Below, piece by piece: positions 48,674-60,332 of a stretch of DNA of 64,000 nt. A program made the position numbers and the translations under genes. Origin of the DNA: Raphanus sativus (taxonomy: Eukaryota > Streptophyta > Magnoliopsida > Brassicales > Brassicaceae); contig NC_079519.1 in NCBI RefSeq assembly GCF_000801105.2, positions 1,796,668 through 1,860,667 of the forward strand, in the 5' to 3' direction. The notes beneath the pieces are model-generated. The model was not told the DNA's origin, made no database searches, and worked only from the letters and a program-made list of their open reading frames with translations. Position 1 is the stretch's first letter, and each line of letters opens with the position of its first letter.

Positions 48674-48915
48674 GTATCCTTCTCCCTCTCTCTCTCTCTC
48701 TCTCGCTCTGCTCAATCTTTACATAGATTTTACTATTTTTATAGATCGGGGATTTGATTTGTAGTATGTCCTGTTTTTTTTTTAATCTTTCTCGGTTAGA
48801 TCTATGAACGTTTTGAATTTGGCCTCGTGCTTAAGAGGATCGTATACTTGTTCTCCAGAAAACTGGCGTATTCGTTTCTCTTAGATTCACATACTAATTT
48901 GAATTCTGTGAACAG
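48674..48915 (+). other. intron in the 5' UTR
   Basis: Donor ccttaag|gtatcc and acceptor ctgtgaacag|gtttta, with a CT microsatellite near the donor (48687-48703) and T-rich stretches within. A leader intron of this size is common in plants and often raises expression. Inferred from signals only. Confidence 0.55.
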
Positions 48916-48955
48916 GTTTTATTAGGTTTTTTGTTTGTTGGAAAAGAAAGAAACG

Positions 48956-50048
48956 ATGAATCAGTGGGCGGTCCAGCCAAACGATCAGATTGTTGTTGTT
49001 TGCCCAAAACCACGTCGTATTGCTATCCGTAACCCTTCCCTTTACCACCATCCCGCTCGTTCTCTCCGTTGTTACTTCAGGTTTGAAACATCTCTTTCTC
49101 TGATCTTGATGATCCGTTTTTGTGAGCTAACTTTGATTCTTTATATTGTTCGCAGCCATCAACAAGTGGAGGTCTGTGAATCCGAGGCAGAGACTGATAT
49201 CTTAGATATCATACTCACAAAGGTATAATATAAATATCCTAGTTACCTCTTCGTATATAATTATCATTTATTTGTGTTCTTAATTGGTTGGTGAAATTGG
49301 TTCATCAAAACTGGTTACGTCTTGGTAGATCTCTCAATCAACAAACCAAATAAATCGGTAGAAAGTCGGTTTCTCCGTATTTTTATTATTTTCATATTTT
49401 AAAGAAAGTATAGAAAATAGAGCGTATAATCGTGTACGATTACTGATTATTAAAAAACATGTGAACTTTCTTCAGTTCTTGTGTTTGAGACTTGTCGAAA
49501 CCTTTTATTAAAAAAACAGAAAATTTTAAAATTAATAAGACGTCTCGTGTTAAAATCCTTACAGCACATACGTGGGCCAGTTTCTGACCTTTTTTAAAAA
49601 TATGTCTCTTCTTGAAACCACGTAGCCACATGATTTTTTGTATATCAATCACTCACTCACTCACTCGTCATCAATCATATCTGTAAAACAATTTTGTATT
49701 TTATTAAATATATTCAAATAATTGATTATGCTGTGGTGGTGATGACAGGATGGTTATGGTGCGGAACAAGTTCATCACACGAAGATACTAGACTCGCCGT
49801 CCCCGTTTTTATGTGGGTCGCCGCCGAGCAGAGTCGCTAACCCTTTAACACAGGATGCTCGTTTCAGAGATGAGCTCTCACTGGTCTCCTCACCGATGCC
49901 GACTCCGCTGGGCCAACCTCAGTCCTCCTCAGGGAGGAATGGAGGATGTGTTAGAGGCAATTTTGGTAACAGCCCAGCGGTTAGGATAGAAGGGTTCGAT
50001 TGTCTCGACAGGGACAGTAGAAACTGCAGCATCCCTGCCTTGGCATGA
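48956..50048 (+). CDS. conserved plant protein of unknown function, 163 aa
   Basis: Three coding exons, 48956-49080, 49156-49222 and 49749-50048, with good donors and acceptors. They total 492 nt, 163 aa, in frame. The ATG at 48956 is preferred over the upstream open frame because it is the first ATG after the leader. The N-terminus is MNQWAVQPNDQIVVVCPKPR, the middle is acidic (VCESEAETDILDIILTK), then a Ser/Pro-rich part, and the C-terminus contains RIEGFDCLDRDSRNCSIPAL, which I recall as conserved in a small plant family. There is no signal peptide, membrane segment or known domain. By remembered gene order it matches Arabidopsis At1g68490, the gene next to JAG; annotations calling that family 'translocase subunit SecA' rest on no visible SecA motif. 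Confidence 0.85.
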
Positions 50049-50982
50049 GAACCCAACCTTAAAAAACACCACCATACTCTGTTGAATTAGCTCAAAAAAC
50101 CCATTAGTGTCTCGTGTGTATATATAACGAGTTAAGGGTCTGGAAAATTGAATTCGTTGAAAATCTTTGAGGGAAGCTGAGAGAGTAAACGAGAGATCGA
50201 TCCTTTTGGAGTTCTTAAAGAGTGTAAATAGGTGCAATTTTCTGGGCTGAGTTTGTAGTAATAATGGTCATTTTGTAAAAATAGTATTAAGGCAGAAAAA
50301 CAGTTGTTGAGGAGAGAATAAAAAGATTATTAGGTTTTTGGAGAAATATTAATATTAGGTTATTGTGTAAATAGAGAGATAGAGACAGAAAAGAAGTCTT
50401 CTTTTGTTTTTCTTTTGGTTGAGTTTGTTTAGGAAGAATATGAGAAAAAAGAATTTGTACAAAAGGAAAGAAATTCAAATGATACTGTATTTTACTTTGA
50501 AATCGAATCTTATTACTGTAAAGCTGTGAACGGTAAGGTGCGAGGCTAAGTTCAAAATATATTTATTCTTTTCAAAAGGTAAAAACTGTAAACTATCATT
50601 ATTTTTCAACCAATAAATTATCATTATTTTTTAAAAACAATAAATTATCATTACTTTTAACAGTTTTCTCGAAAGAGGAGTCTTCTTATTAATCTTGTAC
50701 AACTTGTAAGGTTGACAAACTTGTGTTAAAATCAAGATCCAATCGTTTTAATCTGTAGTATGACTTCAAAGTGTTTAATTTTTTTAATTAAACTGTGCGA
50801 TATATTCGTGATAACACATAAACTTTAGAGCTATTTAGCTGTATATACATAGAAATTAAATTAATTAGGTAAGAATACAATACTTTACTAAATTTGCACA
50901 ATCTGTCGGAAAAGAAAAGGAAAGAAGGTAGAAATTACTGTTTAGTTCCTCTGTTTGTGGATCTGTAATTCTTCTACGCGGC
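50049..50982. other. 3' flank of the 163-aa gene, intergenic
   Basis: Presumed 3' UTR followed by AT-rich DNA. Minus-strand open frames at 49929-50478 overlap the real exon or low-complexity DNA and look like shadows. Confidence 0.5.
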
Positions 50983-51890
50983 TTAACCATAACCATCTTT
51001 TGCAGTAACATCATCTTCTTCTGTAACATCACCATCGCCGGTGCTATCTTCTCTAGTTTCAGCGCATGAGGAAGAAGAGGAAACTGATGATTCTTCAAAA
51101 ATCAGGTTTGAAACAAATGTTTGGGATACAAGAATGTTGCAGATCTCCTCTTCCAGTTTAGCCATAGAAAATTGGAAAGCTGAGTGGGCTTTGACTTCTT
51201 TTAGCTGAGACCCTCCATAGTATTGTCCTCTGCACCGTCTCTACCGTGGAGTCATCAGAATCTAACCGCAAACGCTTTCCTTCAATCAATCTAAAAAAAA
51301 CAAATCAAACACTAAAAACAATCCAGAAAAAAACAGAGTAATAACAAAAGGAAAACGCTTAAAGAAACGGAACCTTGAACGACGCCGTAGACGCCAGGGA
51401 CGAAACAGAGGAAGACAACTAGAACAGAGGATGTGACGAGAACCGAGGAGGTTGTGGTCTTCAAGAGGAGTAGTAGCAGCTGCATTGAGATCAACAAGAC
51501 GAAGCATCATAGATTCTCGAGACTCGGGAGGTTCTTCAGGAAGATTAATCCGACGATTCTAACGTTTTGGATTATAAGAAACAGAGTGCTTGAAGACCGA
51601 GATCGCTTTGTAGCTTCCGAGGAGGAAACATGTACTTTATTGGGTCGGAAGAAGACATGTCGTCTTACTCCGGCGTGAGGAGCTCCTTCTCCGCCGCGAG
51701 AAGCTCGAGCGTCAATGGCGTTTTCGATGCAACAATAACAGAGCATCGAAAGAGTAATTTTGAAGGGAGGAAAAGCAACTTCGAAAGGAAGAAGAGTAAT
51801 TCCAGCGAAACGACGGAGCACCGGAGAAGTAATTTCAGTAAACTGTCACGGAGGAGCTGTAAAGAGGCGAAGAAGCTTTAGAAAGGATGT
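50983..51890 (-). pseudogene. unresolved minus-strand gene or gene remnant
   Basis: Not recognised. Base composition and open frames differ from the surroundings. Minus strand, left to right in the transcript: a CT-rich leader (~51890-51660); MSSSDPIKYMFPPRKLQSDL from 51658, open for 28 codons; a hydrophobic open stretch (~51500-51380, ...VVFLCFVPGVYGVVQ) in another frame; LIEGKRLRLDSDDSTVETVQ at ~51290-51225; then, one base out of frame, KEVKAHSAFQFSMAKLEEEI through a Ser-rich and acidic tail (SSVSSSSSCAETRE, TEEDDVTAKDGYG) ending at 50983. The pieces look coding but no splice model joined them without a frameshift or stop, so either a decayed gene or an unusual exon structure. The plus strand is also open at 51656-51881. 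Confidence 0.4.
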
Positions 51891-52110
51891 CACAGGGACA
51901 TTGCTGAAATATTTAAAAAGTTAACAGTGCACATCCAAAGACCTAAATAATCTTTTTTTTTTGTATATCAAGTGCAATTACTCTAAACTTTATGTCATAA
52001 AGGGTCTTTTAGAAAGAAAAATAAGTATTAAAATATGGGAAAAAATGAGAGGCAGAAACAAGAAATGAACATGCGGTCTCGGCATCTTCTGCGCTTTTGG
52101 TTACAAGAAT
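51891..52110. other. short intergenic spacer
   Basis: AT-rich, nothing recognised. Confidence 0.4.
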
Positions 52111-52772
52111 TAGAGCCGGGCATTTTATCCGTTAAATTCGATTTGATTCGTTATCCATTGCTATTCGATCCAAAAATTCCGGATATCTTTAACTTTTAAA
52201 TCAAAACAAATACTAAAATCCAATATCCGTTAGAATCAAAGAAAATCAAAAATATTAAAATTTTGGGAAGCGAATATTCGATCTGATCCATCAATATATA
52301 AATACATGTATATGTTGATTATATTTAAAGTTTTAAATGTATAAAATTATATAATTATTACTCTAACATATGATTTGACAGATTTTATTCACATTATTAC
52401 TTATATTAAAATATTACATTAAAGTAAGAAAAAATATTTATGAATATTATAATTTTTTCTTAAGTTTTGTGTTATTATAATTTTTAACTAAGTTAAAGTT
52501 TTACAAAATATGTAGATTCATTACTTCTTTTAGATTTTATCTTTTATATCATGCCAAAAAAATATTTTATAAAACAAATTGTATCGAGTTTTTAAGATTA
52601 TTTGTATTAATCAAAATAAATGAGATATCCGTAAGTATTCGCAAATATCCGTTTTTCCGAATATCCGTATTTTCCCGAAGCAAAACAAATCGGAAAATTA
52701 GATATCCGTAACATTTGAAACAAATCACAAATATCTTCAAAAACCTGGATATCCGACTCGTGCCCAGGCCTA
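52111..52772. mobile_element. probable hAT element, diverged
   Basis: The ends TAGAGCCGGGC and the complement TAGGCCTGGGC resemble the other 'gggtgggc' hAT ends here, and subterminal 'ggatatccg' / 'atatccgtt' words are on both sides of an AT-rich centre. No clean 8-bp duplication could be assigned: 'aagaat' recurs at both flanks but out of register. 662 bp with no transposase. Confidence 0.55.
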
Positions 52773-53245
52773 AGAATATAGTCAAATCTGTGATAGCCTG
52801 ACACTTACTGCTTGAACCATCTCTTTTTATTTCTTGTTTTTCTATTCTTTTAGTTAATTGATTATTGTTTTGTCCTTAAATAAATATTTCAGTTAAAACC
52901 TTTTAGTTTAAATACTACTCCTATTTATGTATAATGGGCTCTAATTTGTATGGGCCGTTCAGATATGACTCTAAATCATTTCAGCTACCTTTATTGTAGT
53001 CATTATTCATAGGTCTCTCTACTTTCAGATCGAGTTCGAGTCTCAATTTATTGTATAGTGGGATCTAATTTGTATGGACCGTTCAGAGATGATTATAAAT
53101 CATTTCAGCTACATTGTAGATTTATGTTCCGGCCCATTTAAGTTTACTACGGTTATAGGCCATGAAAAGCGAGTTGGTGTTTACAAATCGATTCAGATTA
53201 ATATAAAATGGTTTGAAAAACAGTCTACATTGTTTTAAACATAAA
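52773..53245. other. intergenic with short internal repeat
   Basis: The phrase 'atttgtatggrccgttcaga.atga.t.taaatcatttcagctac' occurs at ~52944-52990 and again at ~53069-53113, a ~125-bp spaced diverged duplication. No gene. Confidence 0.45.
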
Positions 53246-53455
53246 CTAGATTCTGATCCACCCTTAAAAGGATGGGTATATTTTTTTATTTGACATTTTG
53301 TAAAAAAATTAATTTTTATATTTATTTTTAATTATATTTGTATTTTTATTTGTATAATATATTTTAAATGATTAATAAGAAATTTTAATAATTATATTAA
53401 AATAATTGAACCACATCTGTATTAATAGATCATGTTCCTGTTTTAATAGTATTGA
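53246..53455 (-). mobile_element. very short Helitron, 210 bp
   Basis: On the minus strand it starts A|TCAATACTATTAAAACAGG (5' end at 53455) and ends with the stem-loop atacccatccttttaagggt, ggatcagaatCTAG at 53249-53246, followed by T. Both termini and both flanking bases follow Helitron rules, yet only ~140 bp of AT-rich DNA lies between. No coding capacity. Confidence 0.75.
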
Positions 53456-54001
53456 TGTATAGTTTAGAACATGTTTTTCTTTTGATTACCCGGAGTATCC
53501 GAATTCGAAGGCCCGACTAATTTCCTAGAGACCGACCCACCAACAATAAGCAAGTCTACTTGCTCTACAATGAAAATTAGATATTCATACTATCTGTATA
53601 TAAATTCAAAGCTTTGAATCCGAGACGTTAGTACTTTTCTCCGTTTATCCCCTGATAAATTTCGTCAACTGGTGTACACTTATTCCTTTTTTCCCCTTTC
53701 AATGGATCCTCTTTCTTGGATGTTTAGCTGTTGTGATCTAGTTTCTATGATCTGTTTTTACTTCTAGCTTTGTTTATTATGTTTTTGTGTAAAGCTTCCA
53801 GAGAATTTCCCTTAATTCTGTCGGCCAATGTTTCCAGAGGAAGGTCCTGTTTCCTGCTGGCTTAGCTTCTAGGTGTTCTGTAACTCCTAGCCTTTGGTTT
53901 ACTTCATGTGTCTTTTTGCTTAAAAGTTAGATATGACAAACTTGTAGGCGGGATGGAGGATAAAAAAAAGTCGGCAACCGTAATCCGTTTAAGTTTCTGA
54001 A
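53456..54001. other. intergenic between two Helitrons
   Basis: No gene recognised; moderately less AT-rich than neighbours around 53690-53900. Confidence 0.4.
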
Positions 54002-55456
54002 CTAGATTTTGACCCGCACTTTTAAAGCGCGGGTTTATTTTCCTTTATTTTTTAAATTGACAAATATTTAATAAATGTCATATTTTCATATATTTGTTTT
54101 TTATAAAAAAACTTAAGCTTTTTATCTTTCTTTATCGTGTTTCATTTTAAATGAGTATAGGCCCGAACACAATATCCGGACCTGAAGAACCAACCCGAAA
54201 CCGACCAGAAAATCAGGGTCCCGAACCCGATCAGACCCGGAATAAATATCCGAATGAGTTTTAAATTGCTATATCCGAAGAACCGGTCTCGAACCCAACC
54301 CGAACCGAGAACCGAATGAGTACCCAAAGATATCTAAATATGAATATATATCTAAAATATATGTTATAATTATATTTATAATTATTTTAATATTTTAAAT
54401 TAATATTATAAGTTAACTATAGTAGTTATTTTCGGTACTTTTGAGTATTTTTAGATAAAATATGATAATTTGGATAAACGTTTACCAAAAAAACTTTATA
54501 GAATGGATATTTTGGTTACTTTTGCTTACTTTTGAGTAATTTGGATACAAAAATTTGAACCGAATTGGATACTTTGGTTACTTTGAGTACAAATAACCGA
54601 ACCCGTTTTAGATACTTTGGTTATTTGGTTATTTTCAGGTTCTTATGCATGAGAACCGAATCCACCCGGACCCGGAAAGACCCAACTCGAACCCGATCCG
54701 AAATTTTATAATACCCAAATGGAGTTAAATTTCAAAACCCGAAAAACCCGATACTCGAAAGAACCGATCCGTATCCGAATGGGTACCCGAACGTCCAGGT
54801 TTAATGAATATTTATGTTTAGAAAATTAAACTTTATTTTTAATGAATCAAGTTGGTATAACTCTGATAAATTAATTTTACTATTTGTTTATATTTTCAAA
54901 TAAAAAAATTATATACTCTTAATAAAGATTTATACTTTTCAATGAAAATATTCAAAAAAATTTATGAATGCTTAAATTATATTAAAAAAAGAATTATTTC
55001 AAAAACTTAATTTCATATTCATATTAGAATTATTTCAAAAACTTATTTATGAAAGTTTAGAGAAAATATCTAATTACTTAAATGCTTCCATTATTTTTTT
55101 GTTAATTTTGAGAAAATGTTTTGTTTTTGACAAAAAGAGAGAAAATTGTATTGGGCTCAATTATTAATCTGATCTTTTCTTAAATATGGCCCACTGATAT
55201 CGAGTATTTGGTTTTGGTTTTTAAAAACCGTTTACGTTTACATGTTAAAAAAATAGAAAAGGAAAGAAAAATCGTTTGGGCCTACAATTTTATTATTATC
55301 GAACATCAATAAGAGCCCATAGAGGAAGAAAACGTTAAATTACAGGAATGGCCTTCATTAAGCTGTCGAAATCTTTGCAAAATCAGTGGCATGAGAACTA
55401 AATAAAAGGGTATTTTTAGTAAAAAGACCAATAGGATCCTGCTTTAATAGTATAGA
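54002..55456 (-). mobile_element. non-autonomous Helitron with nested hAT
   Basis: On the minus strand it starts A|TCTATACTATTAAAGCAGGA (5' end at 55456) and ends with the stem-loop aaacccgcgctttaaaagtg, cgggtcaaaatCTAG at 54005-54002, followed by T. These are classical Helitron termini. It is interrupted by the hAT element at 54158-54802, so the original length was roughly 800 bp. No Rep/helicase. Confidence 0.85.
54158..54802. mobile_element. hAT element nested in Helitron
   Basis: Flanks aatgagta (54150-54157) and aatgaata (54803-54810) match at seven of eight bases. The left end taggcccgaac and right end gttcgggtacccgaacgtcc-like DNA carry the same 'acccgaa' subterminal words as the other hAT elements. 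The terminal repeat itself is diverged. 645 bp, non-coding. Confidence 0.65.
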
Positions 55457-57390
55457 TATCTGTCAAAAATATACTAGTTATATTAAGCCGACAAAAAGAT
55501 ACTAGTTTATTAAAAGATAGTCCAATTTCTTTTTAACCTCATAAATACTAACATGTTTCAGGTTTAATCTATCTACTGCATTAAATTAAGTCATATTATA
55601 AGTCATATTATTGCTGAATATCTACACATATATTTTAGTCTATACTTTAGGATTCATTTGCAAATCCAGAAAAAAAATTATCTGTAAAGTAGTTTGCGGA
55701 TTAGTCTCGGTCCTTTCATAAATCTCGAGTATCTTCGGGTTAGTAAAAAAAAAGCTTATGTTTGTTAATTATTTATGTATTATAAAATTCATCAACGTTT
55801 AATTTAAATTATGACTGATTTTATTGTTATTATCCGCTTGGTGGCGGTTACTGGTATTTTGCAACAATCACTTAATATACTATAAATCGCTTCCAATTAT
55901 TTTAAACTTCTTAAATTCAAAAGATGATTCCAAATAGCATTTGTGTTTACAGTTGCGGACGGTAATGGAAAGATAATTTAAAAAAGATATTTATATAAAT
56001 ATAAATATAAAATAATTCAATTAAATTTTAAAATCGAAATAATAGAAATACTAAAATATATATTATATTTTAATTTATGCATATTTCAATTTATGTTGTA
56101 AAGCTTTTACAATTAATATAATTTTAATATTAATACGATTTTAATATTTTCTAATTATATATATTGTAAATAATATTAATTTATTTTTAACCACTACTGC
56201 ATTTGATAGTTAATGAATCATAAATACCCTGCAAATGTACAAATTTATAGCCGATGTACAAGTTATACAAATCTCTTAATAACACTTAAAACTGTAATCA
56301 CTCGCATATGGGACAACAACGGTTACACCAGTCATCCTTTAATATTCTAATGCATGCTAATTGGACTGTTGAAGACCGTTTGTCGGCATTCCATAGATAT
56401 GATTATATCTCAAATCTGGATGACAACCTTGTATTTGATCATATAAATAATACAAAATTTAAGTACGTAACCATACAAATGCAATTCATGGGTTATACGG
56501 AATATGTATAATTTAAAAAGTGGTGTAATAAAGAATTTAATTAGTGAAAAATATTTTAACTAATATATTAATATCAATTTTGAATAGTTTTATAAAATAT
56601 TTTGGATGGCTAAAATTCATTGCTTTAATATCCAATTCAGATTGTTTTTTGGCTCATCGGACTATCGGTTCGACGATAGACAAACCATAGAACAATATTA
56701 AATATATATTAATATATCTAAATTTTATTTTCATTTCACATTTTTAGAATTATTGATTTAAAAAAATAGGAGTAAGTAAATATGTTAATTCAACCACAAA
56801 AAATCGTAATATATTATTTAGTAAGTTTCAAAATGAACATATGTTAATTCAGCAACAAAATGTTGATTATGAAAAAATTGTTGGAGCTCAATATGTATAT
56901 CTTTTAATATAGTTTGACTGGTTAGAATGGACCAAAAAAGTCCTAAAACTGTAATTATAAAAAGATATCAAATGGAATTACAAACAGAATTGGTTAGGTG
57001 TTATATCTTATATATTAAAACAGAAATTATAACTTTTTTCATATGTGATTTTTTTCAAATGGACTATCTTTAGATAACCGTTATTTGAAAATATACCTAT
57101 CGATCATTTGATACTATATTATTACAAGAATATAAGAAAATAAAAAAAAATATTCTGCAGATTTTTCTAAGATTGTAATCTAATAAAAATCTTACTATAT
57201 CTTTTAAATAAACATAAATACTACTAAAAGTGGAAAGTCGTTTTGAAACTAATCTTATTTACATGGTATATTATAATTTGTGTTATTAAGATTTAATTAT
57301 TTTCAAAGTGGTACCACTAGTAGATCCAATGAATATTTCAAAAAAGAAAAATTCAACTCTAAGTTGTAATGTGTAAGAAGCTTATGCCTC
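55457..57390. other. intergenic
   Basis: No supported gene. A 67-codon open frame at 56308-56511 (MGQQRLHQSSFNILMHANWT...) has mixed composition but no promoter signal or recognisable domain; I do not call it. Confidence 0.4.
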
Positions 57391-57405
57391 CACTTGTGGA
57401 TTTTT

Positions 57406-58266
57406 TTTTTTTGCCGTCTATAATTTATTAAAAGGAGACTAAGCCCAAAAAGGAGGAAACCCTGATACAAATACATAAGGCCCATAACACCATAAGGGCA
57501 ACACTAACATACATCAACCGGACTTTAAACTGAGCCCATTAAACGAAACCTGCGACCCAATTAACCACGCATCCACCACAGCAGAAGGGACGCCCACGTG
57601 TAGAGACCCCATGTCTCACCGATCCACGCGTCACCACGTCACACACCGTGACCCATTCACCAAGACATCGCCGGAGACGACGAAACGAACACCCGTTAAG
57701 CCGGGAAACACCGGAGCCGAAAATCACCACACCCATCTTCGTCGTCAATCATGTAATCCCCAGAGAGCATCATCGGACTAGTTCCAAGATCTCATCCGGA
57801 TCTATCAAATCAGTACTGACGACCGAAAATCACATCACCCTCGAATCATCCGCTTCACCATCATAGCCGCCTTACTGGAAGCTTCAATCAAAACGAATTG
57901 AAGTTTCCTCTGCAAGAGCCAGCCCAACAACGAAGCCAAAAGAACCAAGCCTAACAGGGACCCCACCGTCACCAAAGCCCGCCGTCGACTGCGAAGACCA
58001 GACAACGCGGAGGACATGTAGCCGACCGTTCACCTGAGAAGAACAGGCACCACGCCGGAGTCAAAAAGCCAGCCGCCCACCGTGAGAGAGTGCGACGCCG
58101 GATGCCGAAATAAAAAAAAAACATATACAAACGAGACGAAAGAAAAGGAAAGGGAAAAAGAGAGGGACGCCGGACCGACCGACGGTGGTGAAGAGAACCT
58201 CACCGTCGGCCAGAAACGGAATTCAGATTTTGTCGGCCGCTAGAGAGAAGCTGGAGCGGATCGCTT
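57406..58266 (-). mobile_element. non-coding poly-A retroposon (Sadhu-like), second
   Basis: A GC-rich ~860-bp block with a T run at the left, thus minus orientation. Perfect 15-bp target-site duplication cacttgtggattttt at 57391-57405 and 58267-58281. It resembles 41767-42530 in composition, orientation and phrases near the tail ('aaggcccataa', 'agcccaaaa') and body ('ccaccgg', 'cgccgga'). Open frames on both strands carry no domain. Confidence 0.8.
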
Positions 58267-58281
58267 CACTTGTGGATTTTT

Positions 58282-59013
58282 CTAAATTTTGTTCGAAAAC
58301 GTTTAATTTAAATAAACTATAACTGAAAGAAACTTCGAAACAGTACTGTGCATGCCTAATTTAAGAAAAAAAGGATTAGTTGAACTAGCCTTTTACAAAA
58401 CGAGAACGGGGCACGATGATAATGACGTAGAGAAGGTCCACTTGCTACTTGTCCCTTTTGTCCACAACTCAACTTGGCCCTTTGGCACCTTTCGTAATTC
58501 TGAATACAAATCTTTTGTCTTTTTGTTAAACATTATCAGTTTCCTTTTAGAAATTTATTTTATTTCTTAATCCATTTTGGATAGTTACATTCCACTAGAA
58601 AGCCACAACTTCCTTTTCGAAATGATTACGAAACACACAAATTTCTCATATTTTCGTTTTTCCATTGACACATACAATATTCATAAAAACCACTAAATCA
58701 TAGGGGATTTTTAAAAAAAAATTATAGGGAAATTATGAACATGACCACACAAAATTTAGCTAAAATATTCTGATTTTTTTTCTTTTGTCACCGATTCTGA
58801 ATTAACCGCCAATTTCTCTTGATAGCAACACACCCACGACATTTGGATGTGTTTCCTTTTGTAATTACTTATCAAATAATTATAGTTTTTTCTCCTACGA
58901 TTAATTTTTAAATTATTAAAAATTCTATTCAACTCATAATTTTATTTAAAATACAGTTTTATCTTTACATGACATGTTTTGAAATTATATATAATGTTAC
59001 GAAGAAAAAAAAA

Positions 59014-59054
<41 letters not shown>

Positions 59055-59750
59055 GTGCATATATTAATATGTTAATTAAAATATGGCATTTATACAAAAT
59101 GAAAACACATTTTTATCAATGGTTGAATATAAAGCCAGACTTATATCATATTAATTAAACGGATTTAAATAGAATTTATATTAAGATGTTAAATAGAATA
59201 TATTTCACTTTTTATAAAATGAAAACATAATTTTTATTCTATTTTTGGTTTGAGAACCGAAAATTTATAGTATTATATATAATAAAGTATTATTAAAATC
59301 ATACAGCTTAATCAATATAGAAACTCGATTTAGTTATTGTTGTTATTTTTTTTTTGATAACGTAGGTGGTTATTATTTACATTCATATTAAAAACTAGTT
59401 AATATCTTAATTTTTATTTTATTTTTGACAACATATAAGTTTTATTTCTATTATTAATTTAAGGATTAATAAATTCTTTGAAATTGAAAATTGTCACTTT
59501 TTGTTCGTCTGTATTTTCAATATTTGATGTGTATATGAATTTACAGTATAAATAAGTCTAAATTATATATATATATATATATATATATCCAATGCTATAA
59601 ATTTTTGAAATCATATTTGTGTCTGGATAGTGTTTTTTTTTTCATTATTCAACATCCATGTCTAATTTTGGGTAATAGATATTTTTAGAAGTTGTTTACT
59701 GAAGATGGGTTTTTATACTGAAAGATAAAATACTCAGAAAATGGTTAAAC
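58282..59750. other. intergenic with long TA tracts
   Basis: No supported gene. (TA)n microsatellites at ~59014-59054 and ~59571-59588. The frame at 58352-58570 is not recognisable. Confidence 0.45.
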
Positions 59751-60092
59751 TTAGGACATGTATATTAGTTGTAGACTTGGAAAAGGCTGTCGAACAAAAT
59801 AATGAAAATGAAATAAAGGTTGTTCAGTGCCGCTTTTACAGATCCCGATCACGTGACGTAAAAATATACTTAGTAACGGAGAATCATACTTGGACAAGAT
59901 AATCTTGTATGATACACACAATACAAAAAAAATCTTGAGTTTGTTTTTTTGATTTTTTGTGTGTGCGCGCGCTAAAACTGTTTGCCGACTTGAGAAGAGA
60001 TGGCGTGGGAAGTAGGCAACTTTCTGATGATGTGGCTGAATTTCAGCCAAACAGAAACGCCGTCGACACTGATTGCATTTGAAAACAATCAT
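59751..60092 (-). CDS. uncertain 113-aa ORF
   Basis: Not recognised. The first part (MIVFKCNQCRRRFCLAEIQP...) has a C-x2-C pair but no matching zinc-finger histidine spacing. The rest is Phe/Leu/Ser-rich. No intron signals or TATA box stand out. It may be a chance frame or a fragment of a mobile element; listed because its 5' half is less AT-rich than the flanks. Confidence 0.15.
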   Translation of the reverse strand: MIVFKCNQCRRRFCLAEIQPHHQKVAYFPRHLFSSRQTVLARAHTKNQKNKLKIFFVLCVSYKIILSKYDSPLLSIFLRHVIGICKSGTEQPLFHFHYFVRQPFPSLQLIYMS

Positions 60093-60332
60093 ATCGCATT
60101 GTTTGTTTCTCAGAACTAGTGCAGTGATCTAGGCACTATGCACGGTTTCACGTTATAAAATATAGAAATTACATGAAAAGAATTTAAATCCACAAAGTTA
60201 ACAGAAACCTAGAATTTTTATTTGACCGGCCAACCAGATTTCACAAATCAAATTAATTTTTATAGGCCTTTTGACTGCGTTAGTTACTGCTGCCGATCTT
60301 TTCAGTCCCAATTTTCTTTCATCTGTTTCATT

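Noticed and set aside
51630..51881. Plus-strand 83-aa ORF (MYFIGSEEDMSSYSGVRSSF...)
   Set aside because: It may equally be the antisense of a CT-rich leader of the minus-strand locus. No promoter or partner exon was found, so it is mentioned but not called.
57539..58017. Arg/Val-rich ORFs at 57.5-58.0 kb
   Set aside because: Inside the second non-coding retroposon; no domain and open on both strands.
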